Part shown: positions 22,527 through 36,124 of the stretch, one piece after another
Layout: each line of letters opens with the position of its first letter
Numbering within the stretch: position 1 is the stretch's first letter
NCBI RefSeq assembly: GCF_026151205.1
Contig: NC_087074.1
Span: forward strand, 12,319,182 to 12,383,181
Direction of reading: 5' to 3'
DNA: 64,000 bases
From: Bolinopsis microptera
Taxonomy: Eukaryota; Ctenophora; Tentaculata; Lobata; Bolinopsidae
Notes under the pieces: model-generated
The model's input: the letters and a program-made list of their open reading frames with translations, nothing else
Database searches by the model: none
Told to the model about the DNA's origin: nothing
Made by a program: the position numbers and the translations under genes

Positions 22527-22748
22527 CTGAAGAAAGCCCATTTAAATTTTTAGGACATATCGCAGATTGCTCTTCGTTTTAACATTAAAAAAAAACCAAA
22601 AACTGCAAATATTCGTAATTACCACGGCCCATTATTGATGTGAAGAGAAGGTTTCAAAAGCAGATCAATTTTAGATTAATGGACGAACAGAGTGTTATTT
22701 TTAGTACTTATTATTTGTAGTCTTATTATTATTATATATAGTACATAC

Positions 22749-22821
22749 CTGCGAGACAAACCAGAAGTCACGACCGTTAACTTCGTCTCTGTCTGGCGGT
22801 CTTGTCGTATACAGAATGCAT
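22749..22821 (-). CDS. DLG5: DLG5-like MAGUK, exon 10
   Basis: Encodes CILYTTRPPDRDEVNGRDFW and FVSQ. YTTRPP...E-x-N/D-G-R-D-F/Y is the GMP-binding signature retained in guanylate kinase-like domains. Donor GTATGT. Confidence 0.93.
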
Positions 22822-24451
22822 CTGTAATTTAAAGAGTATATTAACTGGATCAGAAAACAGTTTGACGATATATTAACGGTGCAATTTTCTCACCAATTTT
22901 AAATGTGCAAAAGAAAGGAACAGGTCAATAAATCAGAAGTGTCAAATTCAATGATAAATAAAGCAATATTTTACTGCTGTTTGCTCATTTACAATCAGTT
23001 ATTCTAGCTTTTGCAACAATTTTAATTGCTCTCTTATCAGTTGTTTTATCTTTACATCGACACGCCGAGCTACTCAGCTTGCCTTTGCTTTGTACAATGG
23101 ACTTCTCTGTGGAAAATTTGAACAGACTCGAAAAAGAGTTATCAGTGGCGTTGTGTGACATCTTGAAACTCTCGAAAACTCAAACCGTTACAGAGCTGAA
23201 TCATTCGAGATTAATGGGTATAACGAAAGACCCCTTGGCTACTGCTGTTGAAAATCTTTCTAAATTGATGACAGGCAATATCGAACTATGTAAATCTGCG
23301 GCCAGTACGATAGACAGACTGAAATCAGAGCAGCTTAATTATCAGAAGGATCATATCAAACAGCAACAGAAAGAGCTCGACTCTGTCCAGCAAACTGTAC
23401 AAACTGAGATGAAAAAAACATGGTGCGACATCGTGAAGGAGAACTGTGAAACAACTACCAGTGCTCCGTCGATTGACAGTATAAAGACAGCTGTGAAAAC
23501 TGTAGTTGAAGATGACGTCCGCAGTAAGAATTTCATTGTTTACGGTGTGCCAGAGAATTACGGCAGTGATCCACATATAGTGGCAGAAGAAGTGATAACC
23601 GAAATTTGGGAATCTTCGGTGTGTGATCCTAAAGTGGTGGCAGCAAGTTTGATCGGGATTAAAAAACCTGCAGATAGTGGTAAAACCGAGACCGATAAAA
23701 GTGACATTGGCTTGCACGGAATCAGTCAAAATGGTTCTTGCTCGAGCAAGAAATCTGAAGAAATCTAATTATGTAGCGTACCACACATGGTACATCACAC
23801 CTGACAGAAATAGGGAGGAGAAAGCAGCTCACCAGATACTCGTTGTAAAAATGAAGGAAATGATTACTGCTCAGCCAACAAAGTATCATTATATCAGAGA
23901 CGGCAAGATTTTTAGTGTAGATAAGGTCAAGATGTAACATACAGTATTTTTGATATCTGATAACCACAGTACTTTGATTTAAGTGTACTATAAGGCTCTT
24001 ATCTATGGCTGTTGCGTGTATTTGTTGATTTCGGCGTGTATTTGTTGATTTCGGCCGATAACGAGGAACTTTTAATTGCGAGTTATATAGTTATATAAAT
24101 GCAACCGTGATTGTAACTCAGGTATGTGATGACTTGTAGAGCACACATCGCTGAATAGCAATCGCGATGCAGGTCTCACCCAGGCCAGGTTTATCTATAG
24201 GGCTCTTTTCTGAGGAAACACTGCCAGTTGTTTATGTATTGTGTTGTGTGCTAAGGTGCATCGTTTCATTTTTGGATATTTTGGTACGTCCTAAGCAAAG
24301 GGAATTTATATTTATCTAATTTTATGTAATTATTCTATATGTAATTGTAATACTTTAATAATATAGTAAACATTAACCAGTGTACCAAAAGCTGGTCCCC
24401 AATCAATCAATCATTTCATTGACAAAAAACACGGGACAGTGAGTGACATAC
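22822..24451. other. DLG5 intron with inserted retroelement
   Basis: Holds a plus-strand LINE ORF1-type element (about 22990-24413). Otherwise no coding sequence. Confidence 0.6.
23079..23937 (+). pseudogene. LINE ORF1p-like gene, frameshifted
   Basis: The frame from 23079 encodes a Gln/Lys/Glu-rich coiled coil (about residues 65-125) followed by RSKNFIVYGVPENYGSD, the start of an RRM-like domain of LINE ORF1 proteins. The frame then breaks near 23677-23700. The neighbouring frame to 23937 continues with RPIKVTL, VLARARNLKKS and YITPDRNREEKAAHQ, the C-terminal ORF1p pattern. ORF1p binds retrotransposon RNA in ribonucleoprotein particles. No endonuclease or reverse transcriptase follows. Within 470 bp the element ends in an AATCAATCAATCA tail (24401-24413), as CR1/L2-type elements do. 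It sits antisense in a DLG5 intron and looks like a half-element that moved without ORF2. Confidence 0.8.
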
Positions 24452-24512
24452 CTGTTGAACATTTCGGGACAGTCGTTAACAAGACGGTCGTTCAATAGCT
24501 CTGTCAGGGGCC
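24452..24512 (-). CDS. DLG5: DLG5-like MAGUK, exon 9
   Basis: Small exon joining SH3-hook to GK. It completes ILG-P-L and reads TELLNDRLVNDCPEMFN. The P-loop lacks GxxGxGK[ST], as expected of catalytically dead MAGUK kinase-like domains. Acceptor TGTTCAG, donor GTATGT; phases fit exons 8 and 10. Confidence 0.88.
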
Positions 24513-24662
24513 CTGAACAGTGTTAGATTCATGAAACTGTTTCTACTTGCAAACCAATAACAGTCAAGGATGAAATTAAGACCTTTAAGGAATGCGGCCA
24601 CAATCAATGTTGTGAACTTAGAGATCAACAACAGACGAAAAAAAAGAAGCTCTTAAACTAAC

Positions 24663-26430
24663 CAAGAATAATAATGGGTCGACAGAAGCTGAGATCCTTC
24701 CTGAGTACTGGCTCGTAAGGGATGATATCACTAGCGTTAAGCTGATCGTCTACACTTCCAGACTGACTCAAACCATCTCCCTTCTTAAACACACCCCCTA
24801 GCAGAGACTTCTTGCCCTTTCTCCCTCCTTGCTGGTCTGCGGGAGGACCGAACTTCTGTTGAATGAACTGGATTGCGCGGTGGTGGGATGGGATCTCACC
24901 ACATTGCACTGCAGTGGCGCCGCGCAGTAGTAGCCCTAGCCACCAGCCTTCCTGCTCCATACTCTCGCGATCTACTACATGGAACACATCACCTTCTTTG
25001 AAACTCAGCCCTGAGTCCAGACCTAAGCTGAACGAGTAGAGAGCTCGTACAAAGAAACCGCTTCTCATGCTTTGATGCATCTCTCCGAACTGCTTAGGAT
25101 TTTGTTGGCAGATTAGATTCAAGTTTACGCTTGAAGAGAGAATACCGACAGCTTCGTCGTGAGTTGCATTCCGCAGATTCCTGCCGTTGACCTCAAGAAT
25201 TTGATCCGCACATCGTAGTCCTGATTTGAAGCTGAGGCCTAGTTTGTCTAATTTGTTTACAAATATACCGCTCTGTCCCGAAGTTGCAGTGTAAACTTCC
25301 AATCCGAGAGATGTTTGAGCATTAGGTCGCCTGATGTTAATACGGCGCATGGCATAAGACGGCGCGAAATTCCTAGGATCCATCATATGGGGAGGAGCCC
25401 AGTCCTGCGATCTGGATCGCTGTAGATCATGTCCCGCTTCAGGTCTGTTTTTCAACAGATGTCCTTGAGATGAAGACCTCTTAAGTGGGTCTACTGGAGG
25501 TGGCATGTGATTCTGATAGAGCCGATCATCGTGGAGCTGCGGAGTAGATCCAGCTCTGTTCATACCACGTGTATCCTTGAAGTTAGCAGGTGGTCCGAAT
25601 AAGTCCTGATCAGGTGACATAGGTCGTCTGAGATCCTCCGTGGAGCGACCTCTCTTATAGTCCCTAGCTGGACCTGGCATTGCACCATCTACGTTATCTA
25701 CATCATCTATATCATAGGGTAGAGTGGAGAAAGGCTTTACCACTCTCAGTACACACTGATCATCCAGGTTACTCAACAAACCCTCCGCATATTTGCGGCT
25801 CACATTCACCACGTAAGATCCGTTAATGGTCAGTATTCTGTCCTGTTTGTCGAGAATACCCTCAGCTTCAGCGGCTCCACCAGGCAGGACCTTGGCGATG
25901 TATATACCAGGATCCTGGGTCACATCTTCACTCTTACCACCGATGATACTAAAACCTAGCCCTCTGTCTAGGAATGGCGACAGGTTGATGATCTTGATGA
26001 GCTCCGGAACGAACTTCCTCCTAATGACCAACTCAATACACTCTCCTGAACTGGTGAGGGTGCTGACTGCGTACTCGTGCTTTACTTTAGAGAGATCGTT
26101 ACCGTTGACAGAAAGTATAGCATCATCACGGTGCAGGACTCCGTCCGCGACTCCGTTTGTCTGGACTCGTAACACGTAGATATGTGAGTCCTCAGGATTA
26201 TCCTTATAATGGGGGTTATCAATACCACCTCCAATGGTAAAGCCAAAGGATCTAGCTTTGTGCTGAGCTTTGTTCAGCAAGATAACCTTGATCTCACTTC
26301 TCCAATCTCTGTCCTCAATGAAGTCCTCGTCTTCAGGAACAAAAGAAGCAGGTGCTGGCGGTGGGGAGGCAACACGCTCAGGTGCTGCTGCCACTGATCG
26401 TATAACCTCAACTGCTACTGGTGGAGGAGC

Positions 26431-26518
<88 letters not shown>

Positions 26519-27117
26519 GGAGCACGCTCCAACTGTGCAATGTGGTTGTGAAGCTTCTCTATCTCGTCCAGTGCCTGCTGGTGATCAGCGGCGATCATTT
26601 CCTTGTCATCCACTGCAGCCACCGTGTCTCTCTTGAGCTCCTCGCATTCTTTGTAAATCTGGTCGTAATCACTCATTGCAGTGTTCCTCTCCTGGGTCAA
26701 CTGATCTAGTTTCCCTTGGACAGTGTCTAAGTTTTGTTGTAACGTGTCTCGGTCCCCAACTAATGCTTCTTCTCTCTCCGCAACCGTTTTGAATTCCTGG
26801 CCCAACAAAATGAGCTTTCGTTCTGTCTCGTTGAACTTAGCCTCAAATGTATCAGAGATACTCTGCTGATTGTTCAAGCTCTGTCTCAATGCTGCGATTG
26901 CCTCTTCTTTCTCTCCAGAAGTGCCGCTCATAGCTTTCTTAGTCTCCTCTAACTCATCCATAATCTCCTCTCTTTCCTTCAACAGATGCTCAATATCACT
27001 TCTCATCAGATCGTTTTGCTCGATTAACTGTTTCCTCTCGTTCTTCAGTTCATCTGCTTCAGCAACAGTGGCATTTAGCTGGTCTGTTACCATTGCATTC
27101 TCAAACGCGATGTTGTT
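24663..27117 (-). CDS. DLG5: DLG5-like MAGUK, exon 8 (coiled coil, polyQ, 3 PDZ, SH3)
   Basis: A 2,455-bp exon carrying most of the protein. In order: a long coiled coil (first about 200 codons), a polyglutamine run of about 29 pure CAA codons (26431-26518), PDZ1 with SFGFTIGGGID, PDZ2 with GLGFSIIGGKS, a proline/serine/arginine linker, a third PDZ with SLGLEVYTATSGQSGIFV, then an SH3 domain (FFVRALYSFSLG, GWWLG) and the linker LNASDIIPYEPVLRKDLS entering the kinase-like domain. DLG5 proteins are cytoplasmic scaffolds at cell junctions and in Hippo/polarity signalling (family knowledge). Vertebrate DLG5 has four PDZ domains; only three are visible here. The frame is open throughout in the standard code. 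Entry is after TTTCAG in phase 0; exit is at GTTAGT in phase 1. Confidence 0.95.
26431..26518 (-). repeat. CAA/TTG trinucleotide array (polyQ)
   Basis: An uninterrupted triplet array of 88 bp, all CAA codons in the DLG5 frame, without CAG interruptions. Likely length-polymorphic. Confidence 0.95.
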
Positions 27118-27332
27118 CTGAAACAGAGAATATTGTGGATAGGGACAAATTCTTGGGCGAATGGAGGATTCCACCACACACAATAAACTCGTGAAATAAA
27201 GCATACAACTCATTCACATCATTCATACCTCATATCAAGCACTATATAATCTTAAATGCGATCATAAAAATTTTAGATAAATATCAACTTAACTTTACAA
27301 AAAATAATGTTAAAAAGTCGTTTCATGCTGAC

Positions 27333-27440
27333 CTTCTCATCGGTTATTTTAGCGACATTTTGGTTTAACTGCGAGAGTTTCTCTTGAAGATTCCTGATCT
27401 CTGCAGACTCTCCTGACTTGCGCTCCATCAGCAGAGTATT
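27333..27440 (-). CDS. DLG5: DLG5-like MAGUK, exon 7
   Basis: A 36-codon coiled-coil exon (NTLLMERKSGESAEIRNLQE, KLSQLNQNVAKITDEK) in phase 0 at both ends. Acceptor TTGCTCTAG, donor GTCAGC (weak). Confidence 0.8.
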
Positions 27441-27925
27441 CTAGAGCAATAAAAGTTTGGTAAAATTCTGCTCGTTTGGTCGAAGTCTACAACCCTTACT
27501 AATTTTTATGGGGTACATCGAGAGCACTTCATCTTATTCTAATTCTAATCTTACGGTTCAATTAAAAATAGATTTAGGGAAAAATGTATGTGAAGTAACT
27601 AGCAGGTAGTACTATTATAGTGCAACTATAGAAATAAAATACGTCAAAGGTAAGCAAAACATGTGTAGTATTGTGTTGCTGTACAGTGGCGAGGAAATGT
27701 AAGTGTTTACATTGAGCCACGTGGGAATTACAACTATGCAAAGTATTCATATATGTACCAAACTTTCCCATACATTCTGTTTGGCAACATCTCATCATAA
27801 CCATGCTTACAACCATTCACCAGGAATGCAACATACTTAACATGCTTTTATAAAACTGCATGTCAAAACATATGATCTAGAATGTTTTAGAGTTTTCTAA
27901 CATCCTTTCGATTTAAAAAACGTAC

Positions 27926-28058
27926 CTTATCTTGAACAGCCGCATCCCTTTCTCTTATTGCAGATTTCACCTCTTTTCTCGTGTTATCGAGCTCATCTTG
28001 TAGCTTCTCGTACTGCAACAGTGTCACTGAACTACTGGACAGTTTCGTAGCGTGCTTC
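27926..28058 (-). CDS. DLG5: DLG5-like MAGUK, exon 6
   Basis: Coiled-coil exon reading HATKLSSSSVTLLQYEKLQD and ELDNTRKEVKSAIRERD. The LLQYEKLQ-x-E-L pattern is typical of the DLG5 N-terminal coiled coil. Acceptor TTCTTCAG, donor GTACG. Confidence 0.88.
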
Positions 28059-28137
28059 CTGAAGAACAGAAAGTGTAAAAGACAATGAGAAACTAACTTT
28101 AATATACCTTACAAGACATACTTATGGCGGCCTAATT

Positions 28138-28206
28138 TGCGACGACCGAAATTTTGGCGGTCCGAAAATATGGCGAAATTGAACAAAAACCGTCAAATTT
28201 CGGACG
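28138..28206. repeat. Short repeat pair in DLG5 intron, copy 1
   Basis: CGACGACCGAAATTTTGGCG and GTCCGAAAATATGGCG recur at 28511-28590. Probably a small MITE; ends not resolved. Confidence 0.55.
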
Positions 28207-28510
28207 TCACAGAAAATAAGGGTATTTTTCATCATTTTTTGTGACAGTAAGCAGTAAGGAAATTTCTGAAATTCGGTAAAATCATGTTCAAACTTAGTCT
28301 GTATTAAGACTGTAATACTTTCATGTTAGCACATACATGTATTTTAATGCAAATTTAAACTGTATTGCTTGACATTCAATTCGTCATTGGTGTGGTGATA
28401 ATTTGTCCCAAGATGCCAGAATTTATTTATTTATTTTACTTGATATTACTTTTTAGAAACAAAATAAAGCAGTGAAGGCACAGTCATTGAAATAAGCTAA
28501 AAGATAATGC

Positions 28511-28590
28511 GACGGATTCTATTACGACGACCGAAATTTTGGCGGTCCGAAAATATGGCGAAATTTTCGGAAAACCGCCACATTTCGTAC
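28511..28590. repeat. Short repeat pair in DLG5 intron, copy 2
   Basis: Second copy of the 28138-28206 repeat, same orientation, about 370 bp away. Confidence 0.55.
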
Positions 28591-28766
28591 GTTATAAATA
28601 TGTAAGGTAGGTTAAATTGAGGCCAAATGACTTTTCGAATTTGATTTCAATCACAGTCTCATACCAGCAGCTATATTTCACTGACTTGAATAACAGTAAA
28701 GAAAATCAGATATATTTCAGGTTTCAATTTCATTAATGTAATGAGGGAAAATCATAAAAACATTAC

Positions 28767-28891
28767 CTCTCCTCTTGGAGCTCTTCTCTAAGAGATTCAC
28801 ATTCCTTCTCCAGTCTAGCTTTATCACGGGCTTCTCTTCTCCGCTCATCTTCGCGGATATCTTTCTGGTAGGTAACATCACCAACTTGGCG
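28767..28891 (-). CDS. DLG5: DLG5-like MAGUK, exon 5
   Basis: Coiled-coil exon: RQVGDVTYQKDIREDERRRE and LRREEL-type heptads to LQEE. Acceptor TATTTTCAG, donor GTAATG, phase 0 in and phase 2 out. Confidence 0.88.
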
Positions 28892-28994
28892 CTGAAAATA
28901 GAGGCGGTGTTTGTGTTAAAATTGTTATAATTGACACAATCATATAGTTAACACTATGCTATTGTTGACATTCAGTCGCCTTTTCACATCACAC

Positions 28995-29205
<211 letters not shown>

Positions 29206-29351
29206 ATAAAGGTCGAAGGATCGGTCTGATTTCCAGTTTTATAGTAGATAAATCTCCCAGTAGGTCTGTCTAGTGGTTCGTTTCAGAAGTTCAGTCAATC
29301 AGTCAGTCCTCTGTCGCGTTTGAAAAGTCTTCCAGCAGTATTTCCATTTAC

Positions 29352-29753
29352 CTGTAAGTCGTCCATCTCTCGCTTGAGCTTCTGATTTTCTCTCAAAGCT
29401 TCATCCCTCGCTTGTTCAGCCAAATCTTTGTCCTCCAAATGTTGGACAGCTTCCCTCTTACTTACTGCTGACGCTTTCATCTTCTTCAAGAACTCGTTCT
29501 CTTTTAGGATTATACTTTGTTCTGTTTCCATTGCCAATTTTTCTGTGACGACCATATCTTTTTCCCGTTCAAGGTTCTCGTATTTAGTTTTCAGTCGGCC
29601 TAATTCTCGGGCCGACCCGGTATCGGCTTTGATCTTTTCCAATCCAGCTAACTTGCTGTTCTTATCTTCTATTTCTTTTTTTAGTTTCCCATTTTCAGCT
29701 TGCAGTTCTTTGATACGATTGTCATCTTCTTTATTTGGCACTGGAGCCGGTGC
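29352..29753 (-). CDS. DLG5: DLG5-like MAGUK, exon 4
   Basis: A 402-bp exon of continuous Lys/Glu-rich coiled coil, starting APAPVPNKEDDNRIKELQAE and ending REMDDLQ before GTAAAT. Phase 0 at both ends. Confidence 0.9.
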
Positions 29754-30554
29754 CTGAAGGTTGAAGAACTGTGATACCTCTTCGGGATTCGAAAGGAATA
29801 AGTAAGTGCTGGGCTAGCATATTTTAGAATTCAAATTAGTTGATAATCGCCCAGTCCTTCAACTAAACAATATATAATATGTTTGAACAGTGCCTCGGGG
29901 GGACGGCATCACAATTGTTCCGACCAAGAAGCCTGCTGATTGGTCGATAGACTGCGCGCGTAGGGACGCGCGTTCGAGATTAGCTCAGTTACTCTGCGTC
30001 TTGACAAGCTTAAATATCTCGCACGTTCCCGAAAGCACAAATTAAATCTACTCCAGGGTGCGACTCAGGAAACATGACGTCATGAGCGAAACATTCCCTG
30101 ACCTGAGCATCTGCTGCAACGCCCCCGCGCCGTAATACTTAACCTTAGATGTCGAAAAGTTGATTTGATGATCTAAAAAGAATATCTACGCCCAGAATAG
30201 GAAAGTGTGGTACTAGTTTCATAAATCAGAGGAAGCATTTACAGGGTACTCAGCACAAAACATATCTGTTGACATCTGGAACTCTAACAGCACAGGAAAT
30301 GTGACAAACTCAATTCCCCGGAGGTTTGATTCGAGTGACTCAACTACTGTAATATGTATCTGAGTAGCTGAACTACTTATTTTTTCATCCATTGCATCTC
30401 TATTCTCTAACCATGTATATTGTATAAAACATTCATGACAAAGTTATGAAACTCGATACATTGAAAACATCTGCTAAAGCAGCCGTTACACTACTAACAG
30501 TCAAGTTGACACAAAATGTCAGAGCTCTAAACTTTATTGCACATAAATACTTAC
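29754..30554. other. DLG5 intron, nothing else seen
   Basis: Non-coding. A GC-richer patch near 29890-30000 contains TAGCTCAGTTAC, which looks like half a tRNA promoter but has no partner. Confidence 0.5.
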
Positions 30555-30808
30555 ACCATTAGAAGTTGGAGCAAGGTGTCGGGGAGTGATCACAACTTTG
30601 GGTTTTGGAGTAATTTTAGGCTTGGGCATAACTTTAGGAACAACAGTTTCCGGTTTACTAGTGTTGTTGCTATTGTTTGCTTTGTAGTCACCGGGCCGAG
30701 CTGAGTTTTTGAACAAATCCTCTGAAATTCCTCTGGACAGGCTCTTTTTGGGTGATGCTTTTGGGGGTGGAGGTCGTGGGGGCGCATTCTCGTCCTCTGA
30801 ACTCGTAT
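30555..30808 (-). CDS. DLG5: DLG5-like MAGUK, exon 3 (Pro-rich linker)
   Basis: Encodes SSEDENAPPRPPPPKASPKK, a Ser/Asn linker and a Lys/Pro/Val-rich stretch (PKVMPKPKITPKPKVVITP) ending TSNG before GTAAGT. It links the CARD to the coiled coil. PPRPPPPK is a potential SH3 ligand. Its entry phase (two leading bases) fits exon 2 exactly. Confidence 0.85.
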
Positions 30809-34024
<3,216 letters not shown>

Positions 34025-34289
34025 TAAATGGCACGTAGCCCATGTTGCCATGTGTTCAAATGTGCACAATGAGTAATGACGTTAAATATATCAAGTTTCA
34101 AAACACAAGTTTTATAGATCCATTATCCCACTTCTAACAGCACATCATTCCACAAGTTTAATATCACATACTTGTTCCATAATAGCACTGGACCAATGAC
34201 AAAAGTTTGTCTGTAAATAATGTAACACACACTCATGGAGATAGTTTATGTTCCAGGCAGGAAGTGTACGACAGTTATCAATAGAACTT

Positions 34290-34375
34290 AGCTGCACACA
34301 GCACACTGCACATTACCCACTGCACACACAGCACATTACCCACAGCACACTGCACATTACCCACTACTCTACACT
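34290..34375 (+). repeat. Short minisatellite
   Basis: GCACATTACCCAC and CACACAGCACACT repeated three to four times. Confidence 0.8.
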
Positions 34376-35733
34376 TAGCTACACAGGTGTGTAACTTGAG
34401 AGGATGGGTTTGTGTGTACACAATGAGATGATCCAGTTGGGAACTTGGATCAAATTTAGCGGGTAATGATACTGACTGTTTTGTGGTTGGCGTTTAAGAA
34501 GGATGTGAGATCCTGGTAATTGAATTTAGGAACTGTGTCTCATTAGAGAGTGATTTCACTGATTTGTTGATATTATCCACTTTCTCGCTTTAAACGGTAG
34601 TATTTAATCCAAGGCCTAATGCCAGAAGGTCACACACTTGACCTCCTGGTTTGGTTATAATGTAGATATGTGATGATTACGGGGCGGGCATGAATACGAA
34701 AATATTCCCTGTACTTCAGTCTTCAATACTAATTATATATTTATTATGTACCTCAAATACTCATTATATACTCCAATATTCATTGTTCTAGGCTGACAAA
34801 AGAAGTAGTGAATAATCACAAGAGTTCTGATAGTTAAATAGAGAAAACAAAGTTGACGATCAGGTCTAAAAGAACACATCTGACAACGTCTTTAAAATGA
34901 GAAAGAGCTGCCATTTCAAACAAAAGATAATTGATTATGTAAAGTAAGTTAGGCAATGTTAGGTAAAGAGCAAACTTCTTATTCCTGTCAAAAACTTACC
35001 TTTCTTTGTTACAAAGATACTGAAATAAAAAGGTTCAATTAACGGCAGGTGTCATCTGTAATTATATCTTTTACAAGTACAAGTGTCCATGTCACTGTGT
35101 CAGTGTACTTTCCTTGTTAACATTGTTGTGAGATATCTAGTGTCTAAGTGAGTAAGTGGAGGGAGGCAGTTAATAGGTACACCAGGTTACCTACACTTGG
35201 TACACGTAGCTAAATTGGATAAACTTGGTTTACGTCGACTATCATGAAAGGAAGCTGTAATTAAAATAATCAACACCGCTGTTTAGTGTTTACAACTAGG
35301 GGCTATGAAGAGTTGCTGAGTAGAAACAAGACTGACCCATTGTTCGTGTTATCATCAACTCTTATCCACTCTTATCCACTTTCTAGAAATTTCCATTACA
35401 TCCTTTCAGCTCTCTTCGCTTAAAACAAAGAACGCTAAACAGAAGATGAGATCAGAATCCAAATACAACTCGGGAAGGTCCTGGGCCTTGCCACAACATG
35501 CTATATGGCACGCATGGTGTAAATAATGCTTCTTCTTTTCGGGGCTCGCTTCATGCATCTTAAATGCTTATTTAGTACAAGATACAAATAGATTATAACG
35601 GTCGTCGGTTAAATGGTGTCAGTTAATTTATCATTTAGCAGAATTATCCACAAATATATCATTAATCGTTAGTCATCTTGTTCATTTTTTTTCTCTGTAC
35701 GACTACAAAATAAAGCAAACTTTACATCTTGAA
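34376..35733. other. DLG5 intron, no gene
   Basis: Non-coding. A 20-nt minus-strand segment at 34998-35017 bounded by AG and GTAAG was considered as a microexon and rejected on phase. Confidence 0.5.
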
Positions 35734-36124
35734 GTTAACACCCTACGCGCGTGGGGTGGACTCCTGGGGTGGACTTTTATTCAGCGCGTATTTTGTAGCC
35801 TGTTCAACTTGACGTTTTGAATCGTTACTATCTCAATGTCACAGATACATAGAATGTGAGGTGATCATCTTAAAGAGAAACGTCTCAGCTTTCACCTGGT
35901 GTAAAGTTTATCTTTGTTCTCAAAATATAGCTCGCTCAGTGTGCAACAGAAGTTGACATTACAATAACCACGTCCGCGACCGGTCGTCAGATACCGGAGT
36001 CTTGCACAAAATTGGGTCCCTAAATTAAAATTTTATGACACAGTTACGATGAACTAGTGTCTAGGGAAACATTTGGTGAAAGTTTTAACTCTCTACTATA
36101 AAAATAGCGATAGTTATTGAAGAT

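Noticed and set aside
23325-23729. Minus-strand ORFs opposite the ORF1-like gene.
   Set aside because: Shadow frames; the plus-strand frame carries the recognisable ORF1p motifs.
29965-29995. tRNA-like A box TAGCTCAGTTAC.
   Set aside because: No B box downstream and no cloverleaf.
34998-35017. A 20-nt DLG5 microexon on the minus strand, bounded by TTTCAG and GTAAGT.
   Set aside because: Exon 2 joins exon 3 in phase without it; including it gives a stop codon (TAA) and breaks the frame.
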